Positions 33,124-40,972 are shown, numbered from the stretch's first letter. The stretch is DNA of 64,000 bases from Microbispora siamensis (GCF_016863095.1 NZ_BOOF01000002.1:1-64000), one strand, 5' to 3'. A program made the numbers and translations. Notes: a model not told the origin generated them from the sequence alone.

Positions 33124-34578
33124 TCAGACATGATCCATGGTGGTCAGCCTGCGGTGGGCGTCGGCCCCCGCCCGTGCGGCCTCCGCCCCCGAGACGGTGC
33201 GCAACTCCCCGTCGTCCACCACGGTCCTGCCGCCCACGAGCAGCCGGGCGAGCGGCGGGGTGGCGCCGTACGCGAACGCGACAACGGGATCGTCGATCGC
33301 GGCGTGGAAGCCGCCGAGCCGCCACAGCGCCACGTCGGCGAGCTTGCCGGGCTCCAGCGAGCCGATCTCCGCCTCACGGCCGAGGCAGCGGGCGCCGCCG
33401 AGCGTGGCCATCTCCAGGGCCTGGCGGGCGGTCAGCGCGCGCGGGCCGTACCTGGCCCGCTGCGTGAGCACGGCCATGCGGATCTCCCCGGCCAGCGGGG
33501 TCATCTCGCTGGAGGCCGCGCCGTCGACGCCGAGGCCGACCGGCGCACCCGCGGCCAGCAGGTCGGAGATCCGGGCGATGCCGGCGCCGAGACGGCCGTT
33601 GGAGGACGGGCAGTGGGCCGTGCCCGTGCCGGTCTCGGCGAGGCGCCGCACGTCCTTGTCGGTCAGGTGGACGCAGTGGGCCAGCCACACGTCGGGACCC
33701 AGCCAGCCGAGCCGGTCGAGGTATTCGACGGGCAGCACGCCGAACTGCTCCCTGCAGTGCTCGTCCTCGTCGGCCGTCTCCGCCACGTGCGTGTGGAGCC
33801 GTACGCCGTGGGAGCGGGCGAGTTCGGCCGAGCGGGTCATGAGTTCGCCGCTGACCGAGAACGGCGAGCAGGGGGCGACCGCGACACGCAGCATCGACCC
33901 GAACGACGGATCATGATATTTCCGGATCGCGTCGTCGGTGGCCCGGAGGATCTCGTCGACGTCCTCCACGACCTCGTCCGGCGGGAGGCCACCGCGCGAG
34001 GCGCCCCGGTCCATGGACCCCCGGCAGGGATGGAAGCGCAGCCCGATCCGCCGCGCGGCCTCGATCTCCGCCTCGAAGAGGTCTCCCCTGCCCTTGGGGA
34101 AGATGTAGTGGTGGTCGGTCGAGGTCGTGCAGCCCGACAGGGCCAGCCAGGCCAGCCCCGCCGTCGCGGCGCCCGCCACCACCTCGGCGTCCATCCGGGT
34201 CCACAACCGGTAGCTCGCCACCAGCCACTCGAACAGCGTGCCGTCCGGTGTCACCCCCTGGGACGCCCACTGGTAGAGGTGGTGGTGGGTGTTGACCAGT
34301 CCGGGGGTGACCAGGCAGCCGGCACCGTCGACGCGTTCCGCCCCCTCGGGCACGGCCGTCGCCGGTCCGGGGCCGACCGCCGTGATCAGGCCGCCCTCCA
34401 CCACGACGTGGCCGGACGGGATCTCCTCCCCTGCGACCGGGACGACGTAGGCGTTCTCGACGACCACGGGACGTGGGCTCTGGGGCAACGGGACTCCCGG
34501 TGTGGACGATGCGGGCGCGGCCGGACGATCCACGGACCCCGTCATGTGCGAAGGCCCGTTCATGTGCGGCCCCGTCAT
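33124..34578 (-). CDS. 8-oxoguanine deaminase / guanine-deaminase-like amidohydrolase
   Basis: Deaminates an oxidised or normal purine, here most likely 8-oxoguanine to urate, feeding the urate pathway of this operon. It is an AtzB/TrzN-type amidohydrolase: GLVNTHHHLYQWASQGVTPDGTLFEWL (metal HxH), CTTSTDHHYIFPKGRGDL, RLHTHVAETADEDEHC, WLAHCVHLT, GTAHCPSSNGRLGAGIAR and GLGVDGAASSE (catalytic Asp). The ATG at 34578 overlaps the xdhC stop (ATGA) and gives 484 residues. Two more in-frame ATGs follow at 34563 and 34545, all inside short near-repeats encoding HM(T/N)G, so the exact start is open. Substrate is inferred from family and context. Confidence 0.85.
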   Translation of the reverse strand: MTGPHMNGPSHMTGSVDRPAAPASSTPGVPLPQSPRPVVVENAYVVPVAGEEIPSGHVVVEGGLITAVGPGPATAVPEGAERVDGAGCLVTPGLVNTHHHLYQWASQGVTPDGTLFEWLVASYRLWTRMDAEVVAGAATAGLAWLALSGCTTSTDHHYIFPKGRGDLFEAEIEAARRIGLRFHPCRGSMDRGASRGGLPPDEVVEDVDEILRATDDAIRKYHDPSFGSMLRVAVAPCSPFSVSGELMTRSAELARSHGVRLHTHVAETADEDEHCREQFGVLPVEYLDRLGWLGPDVWLAHCVHLTDKDVRRLAETGTGTAHCPSSNGRLGAGIARISDLLAAGAPVGLGVDGAASSEMTPLAGEIRMAVLTQRARYGPRALTARQALEMATLGGARCLGREAEIGSLEPGKLADVALWRLGGFHAAIDDPVVAFAYGATPPLARLLVGGRTVVDDGELRTVSGAEAARAGADAHRRLTTMDHV

Positions 34579-35081
34579 GTGCGGAAGCCGGAGTCGGCAC
34601 CCGCGCGGCGGGCGGCGGCCAGGCGCACCGCGTCGAGGATCTTCTCGTATCCGGTGCAGCGGCACAGGTTGCCGGCCAGGGCCTCCCGGATGTCGGCGTC
34701 CCGTGGCACCCCCTCGGCGTCCGCGAGCAGCGCGTGGGCCTGGACGACGAGACCGGGCGTGCAGAAGCCGCACTGCACGGCCCCCGCGTCCACGAACGCC
34801 CGCTGAACGTCGCTCAACCCGGCGTCCGGCCCGCCGCCGGAGGTCGCCAGGCCCTCGACCGTCACCACGTCGCGTCCCTCCGCCTGACCGGCGGCGACGA
34901 GGCACGCGCAAACCGGGGTGCCGTCGAGATAGACGGTGCAGGAGCCGCATTCGCCCTGCTCGCAGGCGTTCTTGGCACCCGGCAGGCCGAGCCGCTCGCG
35001 CAGGACGTACAGCAGGCTCTCGCCCTCCCACACGTCGTCGGCCGTCATCGGGCGGCCGTTCACCGTGAGGTTCACCCTCAT
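34575..35081 (-). CDS. Xanthine dehydrogenase-type [2Fe-2S] small subunit
   Basis: Electron-transfer subunit of xanthine dehydrogenase-family molybdenum hydroxylases. The 168-residue protein has a plant-type ferredoxin domain (CEQGECGSCTVYLDGTPVCAC) and the C-terminal four-helix domain with the second cluster (VQCGFCTPGLVVQAHALL and NLCRCTGYEKILDAV), so all eight ligand Cys are present. It overlaps the FAD subunit gene by 4 nt upstream and the deaminase gene by 4 nt downstream. The large molybdopterin subunit expected next to it is missing from the window. Confidence 0.93.
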   Translation of the reverse strand: MRVNLTVNGRPMTADDVWEGESLLYVLRERLGLPGAKNACEQGECGSCTVYLDGTPVCACLVAAGQAEGRDVVTVEGLATSGGGPDAGLSDVQRAFVDAGAVQCGFCTPGLVVQAHALLADAEGVPRDADIREALAGNLCRCTGYEKILDAVRLAAARRAGADSGFRT

Positions 35082-35935
35082 GAGTTCCCCCTGAAGTCGT
35101 CCCACGCCCAGCCGAGCGCGCGGCGCGCCATCACGGCCAGGGCGTGCGTGCGGTAGGCGGCGCGGCCCCGCACGTCGTCGATCGGCGCGGCGGAGGCGGC
35201 CACGAGTTCGCCGAATCGGCGTGCCACACCGGGATCGAGCGGGCGGCGGCCGTCCCAGTCCAGTTCGCCGGACGCGAAGTCCTCGGCCCGCGGGGCGTGG
35301 CGCGGGGTCGGCGCGGCCGAGCCGATGCCGGTGCCCACCCGGCGCCCGGACGGGTGCAGCGCGACCGCGAACGAGCACACCGCGATCACCATGGCGTTCC
35401 TGGTGCCGATCTTGGAGAAGTACTGCGGGCCGGTGGCGGCCGGGACGCGCACGGCGCGGATCAGTTCGTCGGGGGCGAGCGCGTTGCGCTTCACACCGGT
35501 GTAGAACTCTCCGATCGGGATCAGCCGGGTGCCGCGCACCGACTCGGCCTCCACGACCGCCCCGCAGGCCAGCAGCGGCGGGTGGCTGTCGCCCGCGGGC
35601 GAGGCCGCGCCGAGGTTGCCCGCCACCGTGCCCCGGTTGCGGATCTGCGGCGACCCGACCGTGCGGGACGCCTGGGCCAGTCCGGGCAGCTCGGTCCCGA
35701 GCTCGGCGATCAGCCGGGAGTAGGTCACGCCCGCGCCCACGCGGATCTCGACGCCCTCCCGCGACCACTCCCGGAGCTCGGGGATCGGCGTGAGGTCGAG
35801 CAGGGCGGCCGGACGGCCCTTGTCGAGGTTGATCTCCACCATGACGTCGGTGCCGCCCTGGAGCGGCGTGGCCTCGGGCCGCCCGGCCTTCAGTGCCAGG
35901 GCCTCCGCCCAGGTCCGCGGTCGCAGGAAGTCCAT
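35078..35935 (-). CDS. Xanthine dehydrogenase-type FAD subunit
   Basis: FAD-binding medium subunit of a molybdenum hydroxylase. The 285-residue protein starts FLRPRTWAEALAL and has the FAD motifs PLQGGTDVMVEINL and TVGSPQIRNRGTVAGNLGAASPAGDSHPPLLACGA, then a CO_deh_flav_C-like C-terminal domain (GTRNAMVIAVCSFAVALHP). With the downstream [2Fe-2S] gene it makes two thirds of an enzyme; the Mo subunit must be encoded elsewhere. It starts 3 nt after the urate oxidase gene. Confidence 0.92.
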   Translation of the reverse strand: MDFLRPRTWAEALALKAGRPEATPLQGGTDVMVEINLDKGRPAALLDLTPIPELREWSREGVEIRVGAGVTYSRLIAELGTELPGLAQASRTVGSPQIRNRGTVAGNLGAASPAGDSHPPLLACGAVVEAESVRGTRLIPIGEFYTGVKRNALAPDELIRAVRVPAATGPQYFSKIGTRNAMVIAVCSFAVALHPSGRRVGTGIGSAAPTPRHAPRAEDFASGELDWDGRRPLDPGVARRFGELVAASAAPIDDVRGRAAYRTHALAVMARRALGWAWDDFRGNS

Positions 35936-35938
35936 CGG

Positions 35939-36811
35939 CTACTCCCAGGCCGGGCCGGCGGCGGGCGCGTCCTCGCGCAGCACCGTGCCCTCGATCAGCC
36001 CGTACGGCCGGTCGGCGGCGAAGAAGACCTCGCCGTCGTTGTCCAACCCGAAGGGCGCCAGGTCCACCAGGAAGTGGTGCTTGTTCGGCAGCGACAGCCG
36101 CACCTCGCAGACTCCCGGGCACTCGGCCAGCACGCGCGTGCCCATGGCGTACAGCGTCTGCTGCAGGGACAGGCTGTAGGTGTCGGCGAAGGCCGCGAGC
36201 AGCGCGCCCCGCGCGTTCTCGTAGGCCTTGTCCCAGTCCTGCGAGGCGCCCTGTGAGGCGTCCGCGTGCCGCCACGCCGCGTCCACGGCGGTGGCCAGGA
36301 CGCGGTCGCGGGTCTCCGGCAGCGTCGTGTACTCGTCCTTGGCGAAGCCCCAGAACTCGGAGTTGGTCGTGTTGAGCACGACGAGGTCGCGCAGCCCGGA
36401 GACCACCCACGACCGCGTCCCGTCGTAGTGGGCCACGCAGGTGCGGACCTCCCGGCCCGAGCGGACGAAGGAGTGCCCGAACGCGCCGTTGCGCTCCCAG
36501 GCGTGCTCCTCGACGGCGACCCTCGCATGGTGGATCGCGGGCTGGGAGTCCGCGAAATGACGCGCGAGCAGCAGCGCGAAGTCCTCGATCGCCCCGACGC
36601 CGTGCTTCTTCGCGAACGCGAAGACCGTGTTCTTCTGCGTGTCGGTGGGCAGGACTGCGGAGTTGTCCCCGCTCAGGTGCACCTCGGTCATGTCGCCCGA
36701 CAGCGAGGTGCTGACCGTGAGGTCCTTGATCCGGTGGGCGTCGCCGTGCCGGGTCACCCGCACGACCCTCGTCTCGGCCTTGCCGTACCTGTTGGGCCCC
36801 AGAACGGCCAC
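35939..36811 (-). CDS. pucL: Urate oxidase (uricase)
   Basis: Cofactor-free oxidase converting urate to 5-hydroxyisourate. The 290-residue tunnelling-fold protein has the catalytic Lys in NRYGKAETRVVRV, the GDNSAVLPTDTQKNTVFAFAKKHG segment with the catalytic Thr, the pairing DYT-type loop NTTNSEFWGFAKDEYTTLPETRDRVLAT and the His-containing NKHHFLVDLAPFGL. The GTG has GGGGGAG 5 nt upstream inside the hiuH gene, which ends 1 nt downstream of the start. Its product is unstable and is processed by the two enzymes encoded just upstream. Confidence 0.95.
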   Translation of the reverse strand: MAVLGPNRYGKAETRVVRVTRHGDAHRIKDLTVSTSLSGDMTEVHLSGDNSAVLPTDTQKNTVFAFAKKHGVGAIEDFALLLARHFADSQPAIHHARVAVEEHAWERNGAFGHSFVRSGREVRTCVAHYDGTRSWVVSGLRDLVVLNTTNSEFWGFAKDEYTTLPETRDRVLATAVDAAWRHADASQGASQDWDKAYENARGALLAAFADTYSLSLQQTLYAMGTRVLAECPGVCEVRLSLPNKHHFLVDLAPFGLDNDGEVFFAADRPYGLIEGTVLREDAPAAGPAWE

Positions 36812-36812
36812 G

Positions 36813-37160
36813 TCAGCTCCCCCGGTAGGTCGAGTAGGCGAACGGGCTCAGCAGCAGCGGCACGTGGTAGTGCTCGCCCGCCTCCCGGATGGCGAACACG
36901 ACGCTCACCTCGGGGAAGAACGCCTCGTCCCCCAGATAGCCGCCGGTGTCGAACACGAGCCGGTAGGTCCCCGGGCGGGGATCCGCCGCCGGGTCCCACT
37001 CCCGGCCCAGGGGCGTCCACTCCCGGATGCGGCCGTCGCCGTCGGTGCGGCCCTCCGCCACTGGCACGAACCCGTGCGCGGCACGCCGCGACAGCCGTAC
37101 GGACAGGTCCTTGGCCGGCCGCCCGGCGGCGGTGTCGAGCACGTGCGTCGAAAGGCTCAC
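36813..37160 (-). CDS. hiuH: 5-hydroxyisourate hydrolase
   Basis: Transthyretin-like hydrolase opening 5-hydroxyisourate to OHCU. The 115-residue protein begins with the catalytic-His strand LSTHVLDTAAGRPAKDL, has RTDGDGRIREW and YRLVFDTGGYLG, and ends in the diagnostic YSTYRGS. The GTG at 37160 overlaps the uraD stop by 4 nt (GTGA) and has GGGAGG upstream. A longer frame into uraD is not credible. Confidence 0.95.
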   Translation of the reverse strand: MSLSTHVLDTAAGRPAKDLSVRLSRRAAHGFVPVAEGRTDGDGRIREWTPLGREWDPAADPRPGTYRLVFDTGGYLGDEAFFPEVSVVFAIREAGEHYHVPLLLSPFAYSTYRGS

Positions 37161-37630
37161 CGGCCCTCCCAGAGCTTGGCCAGCCGCAACGCGACGATCT
37201 TGGACAGCTCGTCCCCGACCACCTTGCGCTCGGTCTCCTCGTCGTTGCCGAGCCGGTCCCGCAGCAGCGTCAGCAGTTCGCCGGCCTCCCGGCCCGTGGC
37301 GCAGACCAGGTAGACGTGGCCGAACCGGCTCTCGTAGGCGGCGTTGCCCTCGCGGAGCGCGCCCAGCACGTCGCGTCCGGCCTCCGCGGTCCCGGACTGT
37401 TCCGCCCGCGACCACGCGGCCTCGCGTCCCCCGCCGCCGGGCCGCTCACCGATCCGCGGGTGCGCCGCCAGCGCCTCCAGTACGTCCTCCCAGGTCAGCG
37501 CCGCGAGAGCCGACTCGCTCGCGCGGCGGAGCCCGTCGAGATCCCGGAACGGCCCGCGCGCGGCGACCGCCTCCACCCACCTGGCGGAGGCGCAGCAGGA
37601 CCGCAGGTCCTCCCGGCTGAGTTCGCGCAT
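37157..37630 (-). CDS. uraD: OHCU decarboxylase
   Basis: Decarboxylates 2-oxo-4-hydroxy-4-carboxy-5-ureidoimidazoline to (S)-allantoin. The 157-residue all-helical protein has the catalytic HPRIG (His57) and the conserved NAAYESRFGHVYLVCATGREAGELL, then NDEETERKVVGDELSKIVALRLAKL. It is the first gene of the purine-catabolism operon. A palindrome CTTTGT-N8-ACAAAG lies about 80 nt upstream in the divergent region shared with the endonuclease gene. Confidence 0.94.
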   Translation of the reverse strand: MRELSREDLRSCCASARWVEAVAARGPFRDLDGLRRASESALAALTWEDVLEALAAHPRIGERPGGGGREAAWSRAEQSGTAEAGRDVLGALREGNAAYESRFGHVYLVCATGREAGELLTLLRDRLGNDEETERKVVGDELSKIVALRLAKLWEGR

Positions 37631-37707
37631 GCCCGTCAGTCAACCGCCGGGCCCGAGGCGGGTCCAGCGGCGCGAAGTCCGAACCGGACGCCCTGCTCGG
37701 GGGGCCG

Positions 37708-37727
37708 CTTTGTACGTTGTGACAAAG
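37708..37727. promoter_or_regulatory. Candidate operator between the purine-catabolism operon and the endonuclease IV gene
   Basis: CTTTGT (37708-37713) and ACAAAG (37722-37727) are perfect inverted halves with 8-nt spacing. This size fits a dimeric regulator, and the inner TTGT-N8-ACAA resembles GntR-type sites. No regulator gene lies nearby, so the binding protein is unknown. Confidence 0.45.
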
Positions 37728-37778
37728 GGGGCGGCACCAGCCTGCAGCAACATCCCGTGCCAATACTCTGGGGGCATC

Positions 37779-38618
37779 ATGACTTCTTCCAATCTCATCG
37801 GCGGGCACGTCTTCGTCGCCGGCGGCCTGGCCAAGGGCGGGCTGAAGTACGCGGCCGACATCGGCGCCGAGATGATCCAGGTCTTCGTCACCAACCCGCG
37901 GGGCTGGGCGCTCAGCGAGGGGAACCCCGCCGAGGACGCCAAGCTGCGCGAGTCGGGCGTGCCGGTCTTCCTGCACGCCGCCTATCTCGTGAACTGCGGG
38001 TCGCCGACGCCGGAGACCCTGGAGAACTCGATCGCGGTGATCCGGCACACCCTGCGCAGGGGCGTCGAGACCGGCGCGCTCGGCGTGGTCGTCCACACCG
38101 GCTCGGCCGTGAGCCAGCCGCGCGAGGCCGCGATGCGCCAGATCCACGAGCGCCTGCTGCCGGTGCTGGACGAGCTGCCCGACGACGGCCCCGACCTGCT
38201 GCTCGAACCGATGGCGGGCCAGGGCCAGATGCTGTGTGCGACCGTCCAGGACCTCGGGCCCTACCTGGAGGCCCTCGACCACCATCCCAAGGTCGGCGTC
38301 TGCCTCGACACCTGCCACGCCTTCGCGGCGGGCCACGACCTGGCCGCGCCCGGCGGAGTGAAGGAGATGATGGACGCGCTGAACGACGTGGCCCCTGGCC
38401 GGCTCAAGCTGATCCACGCCAACGACTCGAAGGACCCCTGCGGCTCGAAGCGCGACCGGCACGAGAACATCGGGGCCGGGCACATCGGCGCCCAGGCGTT
38501 CGGCGAGCTGATGCGCCACCCCACGGCCGCGGGGGTGCCCATCTGCATCGAGACCCCGGGCAAGGTGGAGAAGCACCGCGAGGACATCGAACTGCTCAAG
38601 AAGCTGCGCGGCGACTGA
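37779..38618 (+). CDS. nfo: Endonuclease IV family AP endonuclease
   Basis: Cleaves DNA at abasic sites with three zinc ions. The 279-residue TIM barrel has GGHVFVAGGLAKGGLKYAADIGAEMIQVFVTNPRGW, VFLHAAYLVN, VVVHTGSAV, DLLLEPMAGQG (metal Glu), VGVCLDTCHAFAAGHDL, LIHANDSKDPCGSKRDRHENIGAGHIG and ICIETPG, matching every metal-binding block. ATG start; transcription could begin at a TACTCT-like box shortly upstream. It is divergent from uraD, with the CTTTGT palindrome between them. Confidence 0.93.
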   Translation: MTSSNLIGGHVFVAGGLAKGGLKYAADIGAEMIQVFVTNPRGWALSEGNPAEDAKLRESGVPVFLHAAYLVNCGSPTPETLENSIAVIRHTLRRGVETGALGVVVHTGSAVSQPREAAMRQIHERLLPVLDELPDDGPDLLLEPMAGQGQMLCATVQDLGPYLEALDHHPKVGVCLDTCHAFAAGHDLAAPGGVKEMMDALNDVAPGRLKLIHANDSKDPCGSKRDRHENIGAGHIGAQAFGELMRHPTAAGVPICIETPGKVEKHREDIELLKKLRGD

Positions 38619-38683
38619 CCGGTCGCGTTCCCCGGCCCGCCGGACACCGCACCGCAGCGGGGTTTCTCGGCAGCACCCGCCGT

Positions 38684-38742
38684 CCGGGGCAGCGGCGCCG
38701 GGCGTTCCGGGGTGGCGGCGCCGGGTGTTCGGGGGCAGCGGC
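38684..38742. repeat. Tandem 23-nt repeat, about 2.5 copies
   Basis: Two 23-nt units (38684-38706 and 38707-38729) differ at 3 positions, and a partial third (38730-38742) follows. The unit core is GGCGGCGCCGGG. The repeat sits 66 nt after the nfo stop, inside a 483-nt stretch without a gene. Confidence 0.7.
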
Positions 38743-38830
38743 CTCGCGGGGAAAAGCAGGAATGGGGCGTTCGCGGCGATCCGGCGCCCCCGTATGGCCG
38801 GATCGCCGCGCACCCCCCCGATACGCGTGG

Positions 38831-38862
38831 GCGGGGCCCTTCCCCCCCGAGTAGGGCCCCGC
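38831..38862 (+). terminator. Terminator-like hairpin downstream of nfo
   Basis: GCGGGGCCC (38831-38839) pairs perfectly with GGGCCCCGC (38854-38862) around a 14-nt loop; a T-pair follows. It lies 213 nt after nfo, and ahead of the repeat elements at 38865-38945. Confidence 0.5.
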
Positions 38863-38864
38863 TT

Positions 38865-38945
38865 GGTAACCACCTGGTGACAACCTGCTCACTTTGTGAT
38901 TACCCCGCGTGTCTTGCGACGTGCGAAAGACTACGAGGTGTAGTC
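38865..38945. promoter_or_regulatory. Cluster of operator-like repeats in a gene-free stretch
   Basis: GGTAACCACCT (38865-38875) and GGTGACAACCT (38876-38886) are direct repeats with an 11-nt period, one helical turn. GACTAC-GAGGT-GTAGTC (38929-38945) is a perfect inverted repeat. The stretch between is less GC-rich than its surroundings. No gene starts downstream on the plus strand before 40973. The remainder of 38619-39101 holds only the 23-nt repeats and two hairpins. Confidence 0.4.
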
Positions 38946-38994
38946 GGGCGGCGGGATGGCCGTTCGGACGAGCGGTCTCTAGTTAGCGCCATGC

Positions 38995-39021
38995 GGCCCG
39001 CTCCCGCACGACGAGCGGGCC
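38995..39021 (-). terminator. Hairpin after the ABC permease gene
   Basis: GGCCCGCT (38995-39002) pairs with AGCGGGCC (39014-39021) over an 11-nt loop, 81 nt beyond the permease stop on the minus strand. It is a plausible end of the exporter operon, without a T-run. Confidence 0.4.
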
Positions 39022-39101
39022 CCGGGAGACGACGAGCGGTAGATCGGGGCGCGCGAAGACACCCCCCGCCCAGCCGCGCGCCCCCGGCGAGAGTGCACGG
39101 C

Positions 39102-39953
39102 TCACCTGCCGAGACGGCGGTAGCGGCGGGCCGACAGGGGCAGGAAGACGAGCGTGATCAGCAGTGGCCAGCCGATCGCCAGCGTGAGGGCGTGTTCGGC
39201 GGCCCAGGATCCGCCCTGCCATCCGGGGTTGCCGAACAGCATCCGGCACGCGGCGACCGTGGCCGACAGCGGGTTCCACTCCGCGATCGCGCCGAGCCAG
39301 CCCGGCAGGAGCGCCGGGGACACGAAGGTGTTGGCCAGCATCGTGAGCGGCAGCAGCGGCAGCCAGGCCGCGCTCGCCGCCTCCGGGGCGAGCGCCAGGC
39401 CGAGGTAGATCCCCACCCAGATGAGCGCGAAGCGCAGCAGGAGGAGCAGGCCCACGGCGGCCAGGGCGTCGCCGATCCCCCGGTGCCAGCTCCATCCGGC
39501 GACCAGGCCGCACGCGAGCAGGACCAGCAGTTCGAGCACCGAGTTGACGATGTCGGCGAAGGCGCGGCCGAGCACCACGCCGGGCCGCGATATCGGCATC
39601 GAGCGGTAGCGGTCGGTCACCCCGCGGGCGGTCTGCAGGCTGACCACCGTCATCGTGGTCATCACCCCCATCGCCATCGTCTGCGAGAACATGCCCGGCA
39701 TCAGGAACTCGCGGTAGTCGCCGCCGCCCGCGACGTTCATCGCGCTGCCGAGGACGTAGCCGAACAGCACGACCATGACGATCGGATACAGCGTCAGGTT
39801 GAGGACCGCGGCCGGGTTGCGGACCCAGTGCTTGAGGTTGGTGCGGGCGATGACCGACGCGTCCGACAGCGTCCAGCGCAGCCGCTCGCCCCAGCGGGGC
39901 GGCGCGTCCACCGGGGCGTCCACCGGGGCGTCCGGGACGGCGAGGGCGCTCAC
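39102..39953 (-). CDS. ABC-2 type (DrrB-like) exporter permease
   Basis: Membrane half of a drug or lipid exporter. The 283-residue protein has a short Pro/Asp/Ala N-terminal tail with a repeated PVDAP, then six predicted TM segments (including LNLTLYPIVMVVLFGYVLGSA, ELLVLLACGLVAGW, AVGLLLLLRFALIWVGIYLGLAL and ALTLAIGWPLLITLVFLPLSA) and the ABC-2 signature region SMPISRPGVVLGRAFADIVNSVLELL. It overlaps the ATPase gene by 4 nt. The substrate is unknown; DrrAB-type systems often confer self-resistance, but no antibiotic cluster is visible here. Confidence 0.92.
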   Translation of the reverse strand: MSALAVPDAPVDAPVDAPPRWGERLRWTLSDASVIARTNLKHWVRNPAAVLNLTLYPIVMVVLFGYVLGSAMNVAGGGDYREFLMPGMFSQTMAMGVMTTMTVVSLQTARGVTDRYRSMPISRPGVVLGRAFADIVNSVLELLVLLACGLVAGWSWHRGIGDALAAVGLLLLLRFALIWVGIYLGLALAPEAASAAWLPLLPLTMLANTFVSPALLPGWLGAIAEWNPLSATVAACRMLFGNPGWQGGSWAAEHALTLAIGWPLLITLVFLPLSARRYRRLGR

Positions 39954-40894
39954 GTGGCCGCCTCCGCCGTCAGGCTCAGGAACACCTCGTCCAGCGTGGG
40001 ACGGCGCAGGGAGACGTCCTCGACCTCGATGCCGCGCCGCTCCAGCTCGCGTACGACCGTGGTGAGCGCGCCGACGCGATCGCGTACGGGAGCGGTCAGG
40101 CGGCGCGTGTCCGCGTCGGCCACGGGCTCGGCCTGCGCGACGCCCGCGAGGACGGCGGCGGCGTCACCGAGGCGGGCGGGATCACGCACGACGAGGTCGA
40201 GATGGTCACCGCCGATCAGCGACTTCAGACGCTCGGGGGTGTCGTCCGCGATCACCCTGCCTCCGTCGATCACCGCGATCTGCCGGGCGAGCTGGTCGGC
40301 CTCGAACAGGTACTGCGTCGTCATGAGCACGGTGCTGCCGGCGTCGGCGAGCCCGCGCACGCTGCGCCAGACCTCCGTGCGGCTGCGGGGGTCGAGCCCG
40401 GTGGTCGGCTCGTCGAGGAAGAGCACGCGTGGAGCCTGGATGAACGCGGCGGCCAGGTCGAGACGGCGCCGCATGCCGCCGGAGTAGTGCCTGACCCGCC
40501 GGTCGGCCGCCCCGGACAGCCCGAACCGCTCCAGAAGCTCACCGGCGCGGCGGCGCGCCGCCGCCGCGCCGAGATGGTGGAGCCGCCCCCACATCTCGAG
40601 GTTCTCCCGCCCGGTGAGGATCTCGTCCACGGCCGCCTCCTGCCCGGCCAGGCCGATCCGGCGGCGCACCTCGGCCGGCTGCCGCACGACGTCGAACCCG
40701 GCCACGAGCGCGCGGCCGGAGTCCGGCCGCGCCAGCGTGGTCAGCACGCGGACCGCGGTGGTCTTGCCCGCGCCGTTCGGGCCGAGAACCGCGCACACGC
40801 TCCCGTCGGCGACTCGCAGGTCGAACCCGTCGAGGGCTCTGGTGTCGCCGTAGCGCTTGCCCAGCCCCTCGGCGACGATGGAGTAAGATTTCAT
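39950..40894 (-). CDS. DrrA-like ABC exporter ATP-binding protein
   Basis: Drives the partner permease. The 314-residue protein has Walker A LGPNGAGKTTAVRVL, the Q-loop region GLAGQEAAVDEILTGREN, signature YSGGMRRRLDLAAAF, Walker B VLFLDEPTTGLD, the switch His replaced by Gln (LMTTQYLFEADQLA, as in DrrA-type ATPases), and the C-terminal DrrA domain ending VSLRRPTLDEVFLSLT. I chose the ATG at 40894 because a near-ideal promoter (TTGATA-17-CATTAT) places the transcript start on it. The upstream ATG at 40915 would lie inside the promoter. A TetR gene is divergent and probably represses it. Confidence 0.93.
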   Translation of the reverse strand: MKSYSIVAEGLGKRYGDTRALDGFDLRVADGSVCAVLGPNGAGKTTAVRVLTTLARPDSGRALVAGFDVVRQPAEVRRRIGLAGQEAAVDEILTGRENLEMWGRLHHLGAAAARRRAGELLERFGLSGAADRRVRHYSGGMRRRLDLAAAFIQAPRVLFLDEPTTGLDPRSRTEVWRSVRGLADAGSTVLMTTQYLFEADQLARQIAVIDGGRVIADDTPERLKSLIGGDHLDLVVRDPARLGDAAAVLAGVAQAEPVADADTRRLTAPVRDRVGALTTVVRELERRGIEVEDVSLRRPTLDEVFLSLTAEAAT

Positions 40895-40900
40895 AAGCTC

Positions 40901-40929
40901 ATAATGAGACATCAACGTCCCAGTATCAA
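40901..40929 (-). promoter_or_regulatory. Leaderless promoter and palindromic operator of the ABC exporter operon
   Basis: On the minus strand TTGATA (40924-40929) and CATTAT (40901-40906) are 17 nt apart, and the ATG follows 6 nt after the -10. The -10 lies in CTCATTATGAG, a perfect 11-bp palindrome, and a further near-palindrome centred on AGCT overlaps the start codon. This is a likely site for the divergent TetR protein. Confidence 0.6.
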
Positions 40930-40972
40930 ACGTGGAAGTCTCCTATTGAGCGCCGCTGCTAGCCTTCCGGGC

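Noticed and set aside
31134-33467. A 777-residue plus-strand frame across the allantoinase and glycerate kinase genes
   Set aside because: It is antisense to two well-supported enzymes and is Ser/Thr/Arg/Pro-rich without motifs.
38917-39021. Possible tRNA or structured RNA resembling a cloverleaf
   Set aside because: No acceptor stem, T-loop or CCA pattern could be assembled; only isolated hairpins are present.
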